Assembly: GCA_002901265.1 (NCBI GenBank)
Contig: PPHI01000048.1
Location: forward strand, 145,511 to 209,510
Source: Rhodopirellula baltica
Lineage (GTDB): Bacteria > Planctomycetota > Planctomycetia > Pirellulales > Pirellulaceae
Length of the DNA: 64,000 nt
Direction of reading: 5' to 3'
Below, piece after piece: positions 1 to 7,985 of the stretch. A program made the translations under genes and the position numbers. The notes beneath the pieces are model-generated. The model saw only the letters and a program-made list of their open reading frames with translations. It made no database searches and was not told the origin of the DNA. Positions within the stretch are counted from its first letter, which is position 1, and every line of letters starts with the position of its first letter.

Positions 1-45
1 TTGTTGCAAACCCGCCCATCGTCCTGCCCCAAGACTAGGCAAGAC

Positions 46-981
46 ATGTCGACTTTGCGGATTACGGTCGCCAGTCGCCAGCCGAACCGCGGAATGGTCG
101 ATGAACCTTCCCTGGAAGTACACTTCCGCAACTTTGACTCTTCAGCAGAGAAACCGATGCCGACTCGTCAACCACACCGTGATTTGCAACACAGCGATTT
201 GCCAAGCCAACTGGGTATTTGGCGTCTTGGCCCTGTAATTCATGACGGAATCGACAACGTGGTCTGTCATGCGCAACCGATTGACGCAGCCGGAAGCCCT
301 CGCTGGGATTATGCCATCAAAGTCGCTAAAACGCAGCAGGCGCAAGATGGGATCCACCGCAGCATCGCCGCCGCATCGGAAGTTTCCCATCCAAATCTGA
401 TCACCATTTTGGACGGCGATCCGATCGGTGAGACGCCCTATGTAGTGATGCCACGAATCGTTGGCGAGTCGATGGAAGCGAATTTGAAGCGAGGCTCGGG
501 GCGTCCTCTTCCTGTGGCGCTCTGGTTCGTACGGCAACTTTGCCAAGCTCTCGACAAGATGCATCAAACGGGTTGGGTACACGGCGACGTCAAACCGGCC
601 AACTTGATCATCTCGGCGAACGGACATGTCACCCTTGTCGATCTTGGTTACGCGTTCGAAGGAACGCTGGATCAGGCCTCTCCATTTCGTGGGACTCCAG
701 CCTATGCGGCACCGGAGCTACTGTCGAATCCATCCGCCGCCACATCGGCGAGCGATCTGTATGCTGCGGGAAGGATTTTGTGGGACTGGTTGGCGAACGT
801 CGAAACGACAAACGAATTATTGCTGAGCCCGGTCTGTGAGTTGGTCGAACAGATGGCTGATGAATCGCCACGGCTTCGTCCACAAGCATCAAAGGTCGTG
901 CAAACGCTGCTCCGACTGGAGATCGATTCACTTGGCGATCACATCGAACCAAGTCAATCGAACCAGCGCCGTGCAGCCTAA
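46..981 (+). CDS. Serine/threonine protein kinase-like protein
   Basis: Hanks-type protein kinase expected to phosphorylate Ser/Thr of unknown partners in the cytoplasm. Counting from the ATG at 46 (311 aa), visible motifs are AIK with the ATP-binding Lys92, a probable alphaC Glu112, the catalytic loop HGDVKPAN (Asp181, Lys183, Asn186), DLG instead of DFG (Asp199), and APE (Glu224) followed by SDLYAAG. The glycine-rich loop is poorly conserved (LGIWRLGPVIHDG). The region before residue 50 is not kinase-like, and no membrane helix or sensor domain follows the kinase, which is short at its C-lobe. The frame stays open to the window edge with TTG codons at 1 and 4, so the true start could lie upstream or at the ATG at 94 or 157. 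All catalytic residues are present, so activity is plausible. Confidence 0.75.
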   Translation: MSTLRITVASRQPNRGMVDEPSLEVHFRNFDSSAEKPMPTRQPHRDLQHSDLPSQLGIWRLGPVIHDGIDNVVCHAQPIDAAGSPRWDYAIKVAKTQQAQDGIHRSIAAASEVSHPNLITILDGDPIGETPYVVMPRIVGESMEANLKRGSGRPLPVALWFVRQLCQALDKMHQTGWVHGDVKPANLIISANGHVTLVDLGYAFEGTLDQASPFRGTPAYAAPELLSNPSAATSASDLYAAGRILWDWLANVETTNELLLSPVCELVEQMADESPRLRPQASKVVQTLLRLEIDSLGDHIEPSQSNQRRAA

Positions 982-1014
982 CACGATTAGCGATTTGCAG
1001 TTAAACGAGCAGCA

Positions 1015-2244
1015 TCATTCCACGATGCAATACAACGTCGACTTGCTTCGTAAAATCATTTCATCGCCAACAACCGCTGGCGATGCCATGTAGCCGTCGC
1101 CCAGTTGTGTTTGTGAAACTGGTTGAAAGTCACGACCGGGCTTGAAGACGACGATTTCTCCATCGGTATTCATCGCATAGATGCGTCCATCGGCGAAAAT
1201 CGGTGACGCAGCGAAAGCACCGCCCACACGTTTTTGCCATAGCACGTCGCCAGTTTCGATCTCTCGCGCCGACAAAATCCCATCGTCGCTGGCCATATAC
1301 AGCAGCCCATCGACGCAAAGTGGCGACGATTTCTTCGCGACCGACTTTCGTGACGACCAACGAATCTGTGTCTCGGTCAGGTTTCCACGCCCCTGTGGAT
1401 CAACGGCCACCATCGAGCCCATGCCATTGGTGATCAACAGTAAGCCGTCTTCGTAGAGTGGCCGGACCGAAGCGTTCATGCCGCCGTGGTAGACCGTCCA
1501 CAGCAACTCGCCGCTGGTCGGGTCGAATGCTTCTGTCGCGACAGCACTTGGATAGACAAGTACGGCTTGGCCATCGACCTTGATGATCTGAGCGGTGCCG
1601 TAGGCTTTTTTCGCATCGCCGTTGTCCGTTCCATAATCTATCGCGCGTTGATGCTTCCAAACCGTCGATCCGGTTTGTTTGTCAAATGCGACTACGTACT
1701 GAACGTCGAATCCGTCATACGCGACAAACAGCTTGCCGTCATACACAATCGGCGACGAAGCTGGACCGCGATGATGATCGCACTCCAAGTCGGTCCGTTG
1801 CCAAAGGATCTCGGCGGTTTTGGTATCCAAGCACGCGGTGAGGTAACTGCCGAAGTGAACGTACAACCGACCGGCTTCGATCACCGGCGTTGGCGAGGCG
1901 TAACTGTTCATCGGATGGCAGAACGCAGGTGACTCGTTTGTCTTCACGACGACATCGTGAACGATTTTGCCGGTGTCACGTGCGACGCAGATCACTGACA
2001 TGGATTTGCCATCTTCAGTCGCAGTCGTCAACCATATCTGATTGCCCCAGACAACTGGCGACGACCAACCTTTTCCGTGGATCGGCGTTTGCCAGCGCAC
2101 GACAGAGGCGTCGATGGTACTGGGCAGATGGGCGTCATCGGCGACACCGTTGCCATGCGGGCCACGGAACTCGGGCCAAGACTCGCCGGCAGAACAAACG
2201 CTACCGACGAGGATGAAAAGCAGTGCTAAAAATCGAGAGGGCAT
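1015..2244 (-). CDS. Exported PQQ-like beta-propeller protein
   Basis: A 409-residue protein with a signal peptide (basic MPSR, then a hydrophobic stretch ending near SVCSAG) and a WPEFRGPHGNG motif typical of planctomycete PQQ-binding-like WD40 propellers. Repeats of the LYV/LFVAYDG...D..TG..LW kind cover most of the chain (for example GKLFVAYDG, TSGELLWTV, ETGDVLWQK). It probably folds as an eight-bladed propeller in the periplasm; whether it binds PQQ or is a scaffold like BamB cannot be told. The open frame extends to 2409, but the ATG at 2244 puts the signal peptide at the N terminus. It follows the sulfatase by 62 nt on the same strand and is likely the last gene of that operon. Confidence 0.82.
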   Translation of the reverse strand: MPSRFLALLFILVGSVCSAGESWPEFRGPHGNGVADDAHLPSTIDASVVRWQTPIHGKGWSSPVVWGNQIWLTTATEDGKSMSVICVARDTGKIVHDVVVKTNESPAFCHPMNSYASPTPVIEAGRLYVHFGSYLTACLDTKTAEILWQRTDLECDHHRGPASSPIVYDGKLFVAYDGFDVQYVVAFDKQTGSTVWKHQRAIDYGTDNGDAKKAYGTAQIIKVDGQAVLVYPSAVATEAFDPTSGELLWTVYHGGMNASVRPLYEDGLLLITNGMGSMVAVDPQGRGNLTETQIRWSSRKSVAKKSSPLCVDGLLYMASDDGILSAREIETGDVLWQKRVGGAFAASPIFADGRIYAMNTDGEIVVFKPGRDFQPVSQTQLGDGYMASPAVVGDEMILRSKSTLYCIVE

Positions 2245-2306
2245 GGTGGGGAGGCAGGAAGGAGGGAGCAAAGGAAGAATTTGCACCCGCCATTCTATCC
2301 CCTCCG

Positions 2307-3734
2307 TCAGTCGGCTGCTGGACCGAACCGATGTTTGCCTTGACGAGCTGCCCGCAGCGATTCGACGGTGTCTTGTTCTGCTCCCGGATCGTTTTGCAAT
2401 TCGAGCCACCGATCCAGTTCACCTGACAAACGCTGCTGGACTTCGGCAACACTCTGGCTGCCGGCCAAATTGTTCAACTCATAAGGATCGTTTTCCAAAT
2501 CGTAGAGTTCTTCGGCCGGACGGAGCGTGTACCGTTGAACCAGGCGATAGACCTCTGGCTTGTCAAACGAATCGAACACCCAAGTTTGCCAATACAAGTT
2601 GTTCAGCTTGCCGTCGCCTTTGACCCCCATCAAGTGTTTCTCGATGTAGAGGTTTTCGTTGGTCAAGTTGCGGATGTAGTGGTACTGGCCATCACCGATC
2701 GATCGAATTGGGTACGAGGGACCTTCGGGGACATTGTTATGCGTCCCATACACGAATTCGCGATGCTGATCCGATTTGCCTTTCAGAACATCCGCAAAGC
2801 TTTCGCCATCGAACCAATCGCGTTCATACGACAACGATGCCATTTCCATGATCGTTGGCAACACGTCGGCGTACTGGACGAGCGCGTCAGTGCGTTTGCC
2901 AGATGGCACGACATTGGGCATGCGAGCGACCAACGCGGTGTGAACACCGGTGTTGTAATTCGTCCATTTATTGCCGGGAAACTGTGATCCCTGCTCGGAC
3001 GTAAACAGAACGAGTGTGTCCTCGGCGTGGCCGGTGCTTTCCAGCGTCTCTAGAATCTGACCGACCTGCGAATCCATGTAAGTGATCTCGGCCAAGTAGC
3101 GACCGAAAGCACGTCGTGTCTCGGGAGTGTCACCGATATTCGGTGGCAATTTGATCGATCGAGGCGGGTAAGCACTCGCATCGCCCATCACCCAAGGCAC
3201 GTGCGGTTCGACCAAGGCGACGACCAAACAGAACGGTCCGCCGTCGCGCGACATGAACTCTTTGACCGAGTTCAATTGGTGCGGCTTAGTCGGGTCGCGA
3301 ACGCAGTTGTCGTCGAAACCGTCGACGGCTTCGAAAGGAAACGATTGCTTGGGCTGGACGTGAACCTTGCCAGCGATTCCGACTCGATAGCCCTCGGCGC
3401 CCAAGTAGTGCGGCATGCTTTGGATGTCGGGACGACTTGCCGAATGATTCCAAGCACAACCGTTGCTCATCGGATAAAGCCCCGAATAAAGCTCTGCACG
3501 GCAGGGCTGGCAAATCGCTTCTGCTAGGTAGGCACGGTCAAAGACCAAACCTTCCGAGGCAAGACGATCCAGGTTTGGCGTCTTCGCATTTTCACCACCG
3601 TACATCGGCAGGTCATTGTGCGTGCAATCGTCGGCCATGACGATCAGGACGTTGGGCTTTGCCGCGAGTGCTTGCGAGGCGAACGCCCCGATGCACAGAA
3701 CGGTTGCCGCGATCAATTTCAAAGTCTGCTGCAT
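2307..3734 (-). CDS. Exported sulfatase (type I, formylglycine-dependent)
   Basis: Hydrolyses sulfate esters, probably of algal polysaccharides, in the periplasm or outside the cell. From the ATG at 3734 the protein has 475 aa with a signal peptide (MQQTLKLIAA... to QALAA), the metal-binding start NVLIVMADD, and the sulfatase signature CQPCRAELYSG, in which Cys75 would be converted to formylglycine (CxPxR rule). Later parts show GIAGKVHV and LFTSEQG-like segments of the alkaline-phosphatase fold. The second Cys inside the signature (C-Q-P-C-R) is less usual than CSPSR. An ATG at 3785 and the 3836 start would add a hydrophobic extension and are less likely. It lies between the DUF1501 gene and the propeller gene, all on the minus strand. 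Confidence 0.9.
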   Translation of the reverse strand: MQQTLKLIAATVLCIGAFASQALAAKPNVLIVMADDCTHNDLPMYGGENAKTPNLDRLASEGLVFDRAYLAEAICQPCRAELYSGLYPMSNGCAWNHSASRPDIQSMPHYLGAEGYRVGIAGKVHVQPKQSFPFEAVDGFDDNCVRDPTKPHQLNSVKEFMSRDGGPFCLVVALVEPHVPWVMGDASAYPPRSIKLPPNIGDTPETRRAFGRYLAEITYMDSQVGQILETLESTGHAEDTLVLFTSEQGSQFPGNKWTNYNTGVHTALVARMPNVVPSGKRTDALVQYADVLPTIMEMASLSYERDWFDGESFADVLKGKSDQHREFVYGTHNNVPEGPSYPIRSIGDGQYHYIRNLTNENLYIEKHLMGVKGDGKLNNLYWQTWVFDSFDKPEVYRLVQRYTLRPAEELYDLENDPYELNNLAGSQSVAEVQQRLSGELDRWLELQNDPGAEQDTVESLRAARQGKHRFGPAAD

Positions 3735-3819
3735 GATCTCGCCGGTGAGCCTGAGGAGGGTGAGCCAGAGGAGAATGCTGGCCATGACGAAGATGATGCG
3801 GCCAGCCTGGAGGAATGTC

Positions 3820-3842
3820 GGCCGGTTGGAATCCAACCGGCC
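3820..3842. repeat. Perfect inverted repeat between DUF1501 gene and sulfatase gene
   Basis: Arms GGCCGGTTGGA and TCCAACCGGCC (11 bp each) are separated by a single base. The element sits 24 nt after the DUF1501 stop and 86 nt before the sulfatase start in transcription direction. There is no T-run, so a simple intrinsic terminator is not shown. It could be an mRNA processing or stability hairpin or an intergenic palindromic repeat. Confidence 0.6.
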
Positions 3843-3865
3843 GCAACAGGATCTGGGGGTCCCGC

Positions 3866-5302
3866 TTACGCGATGATATCGTGAATCGGTTCGACGTGCT
3901 CGACACCAACCAGCTTTTGATCCAACCCGCCATAGAAGTACGACAGATGATTTGGATCCAAGCCGAGCAACTGCAGCGTCGTCGCATGCATGTTCTTGAC
4001 TTCGAGCGGGTTTTCAACGGCCGCGGCACCCAGTTCATCAGTCGTGCCGTACGACATGCCGCCTTTGATACCGCCGCCAGCCATCCACATGGTGAAGCCG
4101 AACGAGTTGTGGTCACGTCCGGAGCCCTGTGCGTACTCGGCCGTCGGTTGACGTCCGAATTCACCACCCCAAATGACCAACGTTTCGTCTAACATTCCGC
4201 GTTGCTTGAGGTCGGCTAACAGACCTGCGATTGGCAAATCTGTGCGGCCTGCGTGGCGGTTGTGGTTCAATTCCAAGTCGCCGTGCGCATCCCAGTTGTC
4301 GTCGTTGTGTGCGCCACCGCTGTAAAGCTGAACGAAACGCACACCACGGTCGACCAATCGACGCGCGATCAAGCAACGGGTGCCGAAGTCATTCGTCTCT
4401 TCGCGGTCGATGCCATACATCGACAACGTGCGTTCGTCTTCGTCGGCCAAGTCAACGGCTTCCGGAGCAGCCGATTGCATCTTGTAAGCCAGTTCGTAAC
4501 TGGAGATTCGCGACGCCAAATCGTCGTTGTCTTGGCGTCCAATCAAGTGACGCTCGTTGGCCGCTTGGATCGAATCGATCATCTCGCGCTGGACCGCTTG
4601 CGACATGCCCGCAGGACGGTTCAAGTTCAAAATCGGTGCGCCTTTGCTGCGGAAAACGGTTCCGGCATAAGTCGCCGGCATGTACCCGCTGCTCCAGTTT
4701 TTCGCACCGCTAATCGGGCCCGCTTTGGGATCCAACATCACGACATAACCGGGCAAGTTTTCGTTGACAGACCCCAGGCCGTAGTTGACCCAGGAACCCA
4801 TCGCCGGGCTGCCCGAGAGGATCTTTCCGCTATTCATCATCAACATCGCCGACCCGTGAATCGGCGAATCCGCCGTCATCGAATGCAGGAACGCGATATC
4901 ATCGACGTGCTTGGCGACGTTGGGGAACAGTGTGCTGACATGCTTGCCACACTCACCGTATTGATTGAAATCCCAGCGTGGTTCGACAATCCGACCGCCG
5001 GCTTTGCGACCACCACGTCCGAAGGTTTTGACATCGACGGTCTTGCCGTCCATGCCTTTCATCTTTGGCTTGTAGTCGAAGGTATCGATATGGCTGGGGC
5101 CGCCATACATGAACAAGAAAATCACGCTCTTCGCTTTCGGTGCGAAGTGCGGTGGCTTGGCCGCCAGAGGGTTCAGGCTTTCGGCTGCGGACAAAAATCC
5201 GTCTTGGGTCAACATCGACGTCAGTGCCGCGGCACCGAATCCGGCGCCCGATTGCCACAAGAATTCCCGTCGTGTGCGACCGCAAAAGTTTCGTTTATTC
5301 AT
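3866..5302 (-). CDS. DUF1501 family twin-arginine exported protein
   Basis: A 478-residue protein with a Tat signal (RTRREFLWQSGAGFGAAAL) followed by the DUF1501 core: KSVIFLFMYGGPSHIDTFDYKP, then SMTADSPIHGSAM, LARRLVDRGVRFVQLYSGG and WGGEFGRQP near the C terminus. The family shares the alkaline phosphatase/sulfatase-like fold and is almost always next to a DUF1549/DUF1553 protein in planctomycetes; its substrate is not known. It starts 17 nt after the PSCyt1/PSD1 gene ends, so the two are very probably co-transcribed. The ATG at 5302 is the only start that places the twin arginines correctly. Confidence 0.93.
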   Translation of the reverse strand: MNKRNFCGRTRREFLWQSGAGFGAAALTSMLTQDGFLSAAESLNPLAAKPPHFAPKAKSVIFLFMYGGPSHIDTFDYKPKMKGMDGKTVDVKTFGRGGRKAGGRIVEPRWDFNQYGECGKHVSTLFPNVAKHVDDIAFLHSMTADSPIHGSAMLMMNSGKILSGSPAMGSWVNYGLGSVNENLPGYVVMLDPKAGPISGAKNWSSGYMPATYAGTVFRSKGAPILNLNRPAGMSQAVQREMIDSIQAANERHLIGRQDNDDLASRISSYELAYKMQSAAPEAVDLADEDERTLSMYGIDREETNDFGTRCLIARRLVDRGVRFVQLYSGGAHNDDNWDAHGDLELNHNRHAGRTDLPIAGLLADLKQRGMLDETLVIWGGEFGRQPTAEYAQGSGRDHNSFGFTMWMAGGGIKGGMSYGTTDELGAAAVENPLEVKNMHATTLQLLGLDPNHLSYFYGGLDQKLVGVEHVEPIHDIIA

Positions 5303-5318
5303 CGTCGTTACTCCTAGT

Positions 5319-7748
5319 TCAGTCCACGAACAGAAATTCGTTCCAGTTCAGCACGCTCAAGCAATACAGTCGCTTGGCCTCCGATTCCGTCAGGCCATGC
5401 TTGCTTTCCAAGCTGTCCATCAGTGCCACGCCGTCGGCGACATCTTGTTCGGTCGCATCACGAAGCAGCACTCTTTCAACAACCGCACGAACGACGTCAG
5501 GGCGTTCCAATTTTTCCGCTCCGATCGAATCGGCCAAGTTACGCGCCTGTTGGCCAGCGAAATCACCGTTTAACAGTGACAACGCCTGTGCCGGTTGCAG
5601 CGTCATGAAGCGAGCTTCACAAGTCAGGTCGGGATCGGGGAAGTCGAATGCGGACAACATCGGAGTCAACAGCGAACGTTTGACATAGATGTAAACGCTG
5701 CGGCGGTTTTGTTCCTCGCGGCTGGAATTGCCCCAACCGTCACCTGGCTTGGATTGTCCGGCCATCACCTCGGGCGACAGCTCCGGATAGATACTTGGGC
5801 CATAGGTGTCGCGGTTCAGTTTGCCAGTTGCCGCCAAAATCGAATCGCGGATTTCTTCGGCGCTCAAACGTCGTGGATCGAACCGCCAGAACAACTCGTT
5901 GTCGGGATCTTTGGCCAACGCTTCTTTGTTGCCAGCGGTCGACATTTGGTATGCCTTGCTGGACATGATCAGGCGGTGCATCGCTTTGACGCTCCAGCCC
6001 TCTTCCATAAAACGGTTTGCCAAGTAGTCAAGCAATTTAGGGTGACTTGGCGGTGTGCCAAGCTGGCCAAAGTTGTTAGTGCTGCGGACGATTCCACGAC
6101 CGAAGTGGAATTGCCAAATTCGGTTCACCATCACGCGAGCGGTTAACATGTTGTCGGTGCTTGCGATCCAATCTGCCAAGACTCGGCGACGGCCCGATGG
6201 CTGATCTGTGCTCGGTTCGAACTCGGGCAGCGAAGGCGATTCGGGATCGAACAGCGACGGGAATCGTGGCGTGACTTCATCGCTTGGCGAGTGTGGGTTG
6301 CCTCGGAACAACACGTAGGTTGGCTCTTCGATCTTGCGATACTTGGCCAAGCCCATCACGGATTCACGAGGCGGCAGTTGCTTGAGAGCTTCCTGATTCG
6401 CCTTCAATTCTTCTCGCAGCGACTGGTATTGGTCCCAGTCGGCTTCGCTGAGGTGCTTGCGAAGGTTCGCACGCAAGACTCGGTTTCGGTCACGACGCGA
6501 GCCTTCGGTGGCGCGCTGATCGGGTGCCGACATTTTCACGATCCCGGATTGCTCCAGGTCGTAGATCTGTTTTTCCAACTCTCGTCGCGCTTCGTCGTTC
6601 TTTGCGTAGCTGTCTTTCAGCTCCTGCGAACTGACATCCACTTGGCTGTAGATCGACAGATCGCCACGTTCGGCAAACGGTGTGAGGTCTTCGAAGAACG
6701 ACAACATCCCGTAGTAATCTGTCTGCGGAATCGGGTCGATCTTGTGGTCGTGACAACGGGCACAGTTCATCGTCAATCCGAGGAACACTTGGCCGGTGGT
6801 CAGGATGATGTCGTCCAGTGCGTCAAACCGAGCTTGCAACGGATCCGCCGGTTCATCGTCGTAGATGCCCAAACGATAGTAACCGGTTGCGGTCATCGTC
6901 TCGGGTGTGACTTCGTCGAGTTCGTCACCGGCAAGTTGCTCACGGATGAACTGATCGTATGGCTTGTCTTCGTTGAACGAACGAATCACATAGTCACGGA
7001 ACTTCCAAGCGTTGGCCTTGGGACCATCGCGTTCGAAGCTGTTCGTTTCTGCGAAGCGAACCAAGTCCAACCAGTGGCGTCCCCAGCGTTCGCCATAATG
7101 CGGCGACGCGAGAAGTTCTTCCGTCAACTTCGCCAGTGCATCAGGCGACTCGTCCGCCAAGAACGCTTCGACATCGCTCTTCGTCGGAGGCAAGCCGGTC
7201 AAGTCGTAGTAGACCCGCTTGATCAGATCGGTTTTGTTGGCTTCGCCGTTTGGCTTCAGTCCGACATCAGCGACCGAATCGTAGATGAATGCGTCAATTG
7301 GATTCTTTTGCCACTCGGCATCCGCAACTTCTGGCACTTCGGGCTGGACCATCGGTTCGAATGCCCAGTGCTTCTGCCAAGGCGCGCCTTCTTTGATCCA
7401 GGCTTCGATCAGCGCGATGTCCTCTTCGCTGACCGGGTCACCTTCGGGTGGCATGCGTTCCCATTCGTCTTCGGTGCGCATGCGCGTCACCATGACACTG
7501 GCATCGACGTCGCCGGGCACAATCGCGTGCTCGCCTGAATCAACCTCCGCGAAAGCCTCTTCGCGACTCGCGAAACTCAGGCTACTCTCGGCTTCATCAG
7601 GGCCGTGGCAAGAAAAACATTTCTTAGCCAGGATTGGCTGGATCTGTTTTTGAAAGTCGATGGTTGGTTCAGCCGCTCGTGTGACGGAACTTTGTCCGAT
7701 CAGGCCGGCGGCAACGATCGATATCGTAAGCGTAAACCGATGCTTCAT
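5319..7748 (-). CDS. PSCyt1/DUF1549/DUF1553 exported cytochrome-type protein
   Basis: An 809-residue periplasmic protein. From the ATG at 7748 it has a signal peptide (residues 1-26), a planctomycete cytochrome C domain PSCyt1 with haem motif CFSCH (Cys44-His48), a DUF1549 domain (residues ~150-360) that contains a second CxxCH (NCARCHDHK), and a DUF1553 domain (from about residue 510, beginning RRRVLADW and MVNRIWQFHFGRGIV). The family probably couples redox chemistry to carbohydrate breakdown outside the cytoplasm, but its reaction is not established. The open frame extends to 7907, which would bury the signal peptide, so 7748 is preferred. It is the first gene of a four-gene set with DUF1501, sulfatase and propeller proteins. 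Confidence 0.93.
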   Translation of the reverse strand: MKHRFTLTISIVAAGLIGQSSVTRAAEPTIDFQKQIQPILAKKCFSCHGPDEAESSLSFASREEAFAEVDSGEHAIVPGDVDASVMVTRMRTEDEWERMPPEGDPVSEEDIALIEAWIKEGAPWQKHWAFEPMVQPEVPEVADAEWQKNPIDAFIYDSVADVGLKPNGEANKTDLIKRVYYDLTGLPPTKSDVEAFLADESPDALAKLTEELLASPHYGERWGRHWLDLVRFAETNSFERDGPKANAWKFRDYVIRSFNEDKPYDQFIREQLAGDELDEVTPETMTATGYYRLGIYDDEPADPLQARFDALDDIILTTGQVFLGLTMNCARCHDHKIDPIPQTDYYGMLSFFEDLTPFAERGDLSIYSQVDVSSQELKDSYAKNDEARRELEKQIYDLEQSGIVKMSAPDQRATEGSRRDRNRVLRANLRKHLSEADWDQYQSLREELKANQEALKQLPPRESVMGLAKYRKIEEPTYVLFRGNPHSPSDEVTPRFPSLFDPESPSLPEFEPSTDQPSGRRRVLADWIASTDNMLTARVMVNRIWQFHFGRGIVRSTNNFGQLGTPPSHPKLLDYLANRFMEEGWSVKAMHRLIMSSKAYQMSTAGNKEALAKDPDNELFWRFDPRRLSAEEIRDSILAATGKLNRDTYGPSIYPELSPEVMAGQSKPGDGWGNSSREEQNRRSVYIYVKRSLLTPMLSAFDFPDPDLTCEARFMTLQPAQALSLLNGDFAGQQARNLADSIGAEKLERPDVVRAVVERVLLRDATEQDVADGVALMDSLESKHGLTESEAKRLYCLSVLNWNEFLFVD

Positions 7749-7850
7749 TTCGGTGCAGATTTTGTCGAGCAGTGGCCGCACTGGAGGTTGGTTATTCCGG
7801 AAAGTGATGCGGCGCAAAAGGCGGGGATCAGTGTTCATTCTGATGGTGTT

Positions 7851-7898
7851 ATTCTCACATACAACCGTTGGTTTTCCAATGAGAATGGGGCCATTCTC
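7851..7898. promoter_or_regulatory. Candidate operator dyad upstream of the PSCyt1-DUF1501-sulfatase operon
   Basis: A near-perfect palindrome GAGAATGG-gg-CCATTCTC lies at 7881-7898, about 135 bp upstream of the start codon at 7748, and a further ATTCTCA half-site lies at 7851-7857, pairing with TGAGAAT at 7880-7886. Three copies of the same half-site in 48 bp fit a regulator-binding region. No cognate regulator is adjacent, so function is inferred. Confidence 0.4.
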
Positions 7899-7985
7899 GA
7901 TAAGCAATGTTTCGAGCGTAAATCCCGTAAATTCCGGCTGTTTTGTAGGCTGGTAGTGTAATCCCGTTCCAGTGTTTTCGCCACT

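Noticed and set aside
4253..5317. Plus-strand open frame of 354 aa
   Set aside because: It is antisense to the DUF1501 gene; composition is typical of a shadow frame and no motif is seen.
6291..7538. Plus-strand open frame of 415 aa
   Set aside because: It is antisense to the PSCyt1/PSD1 gene, which has clear haem motifs and domains; the plus-strand product has no recognisable domain.
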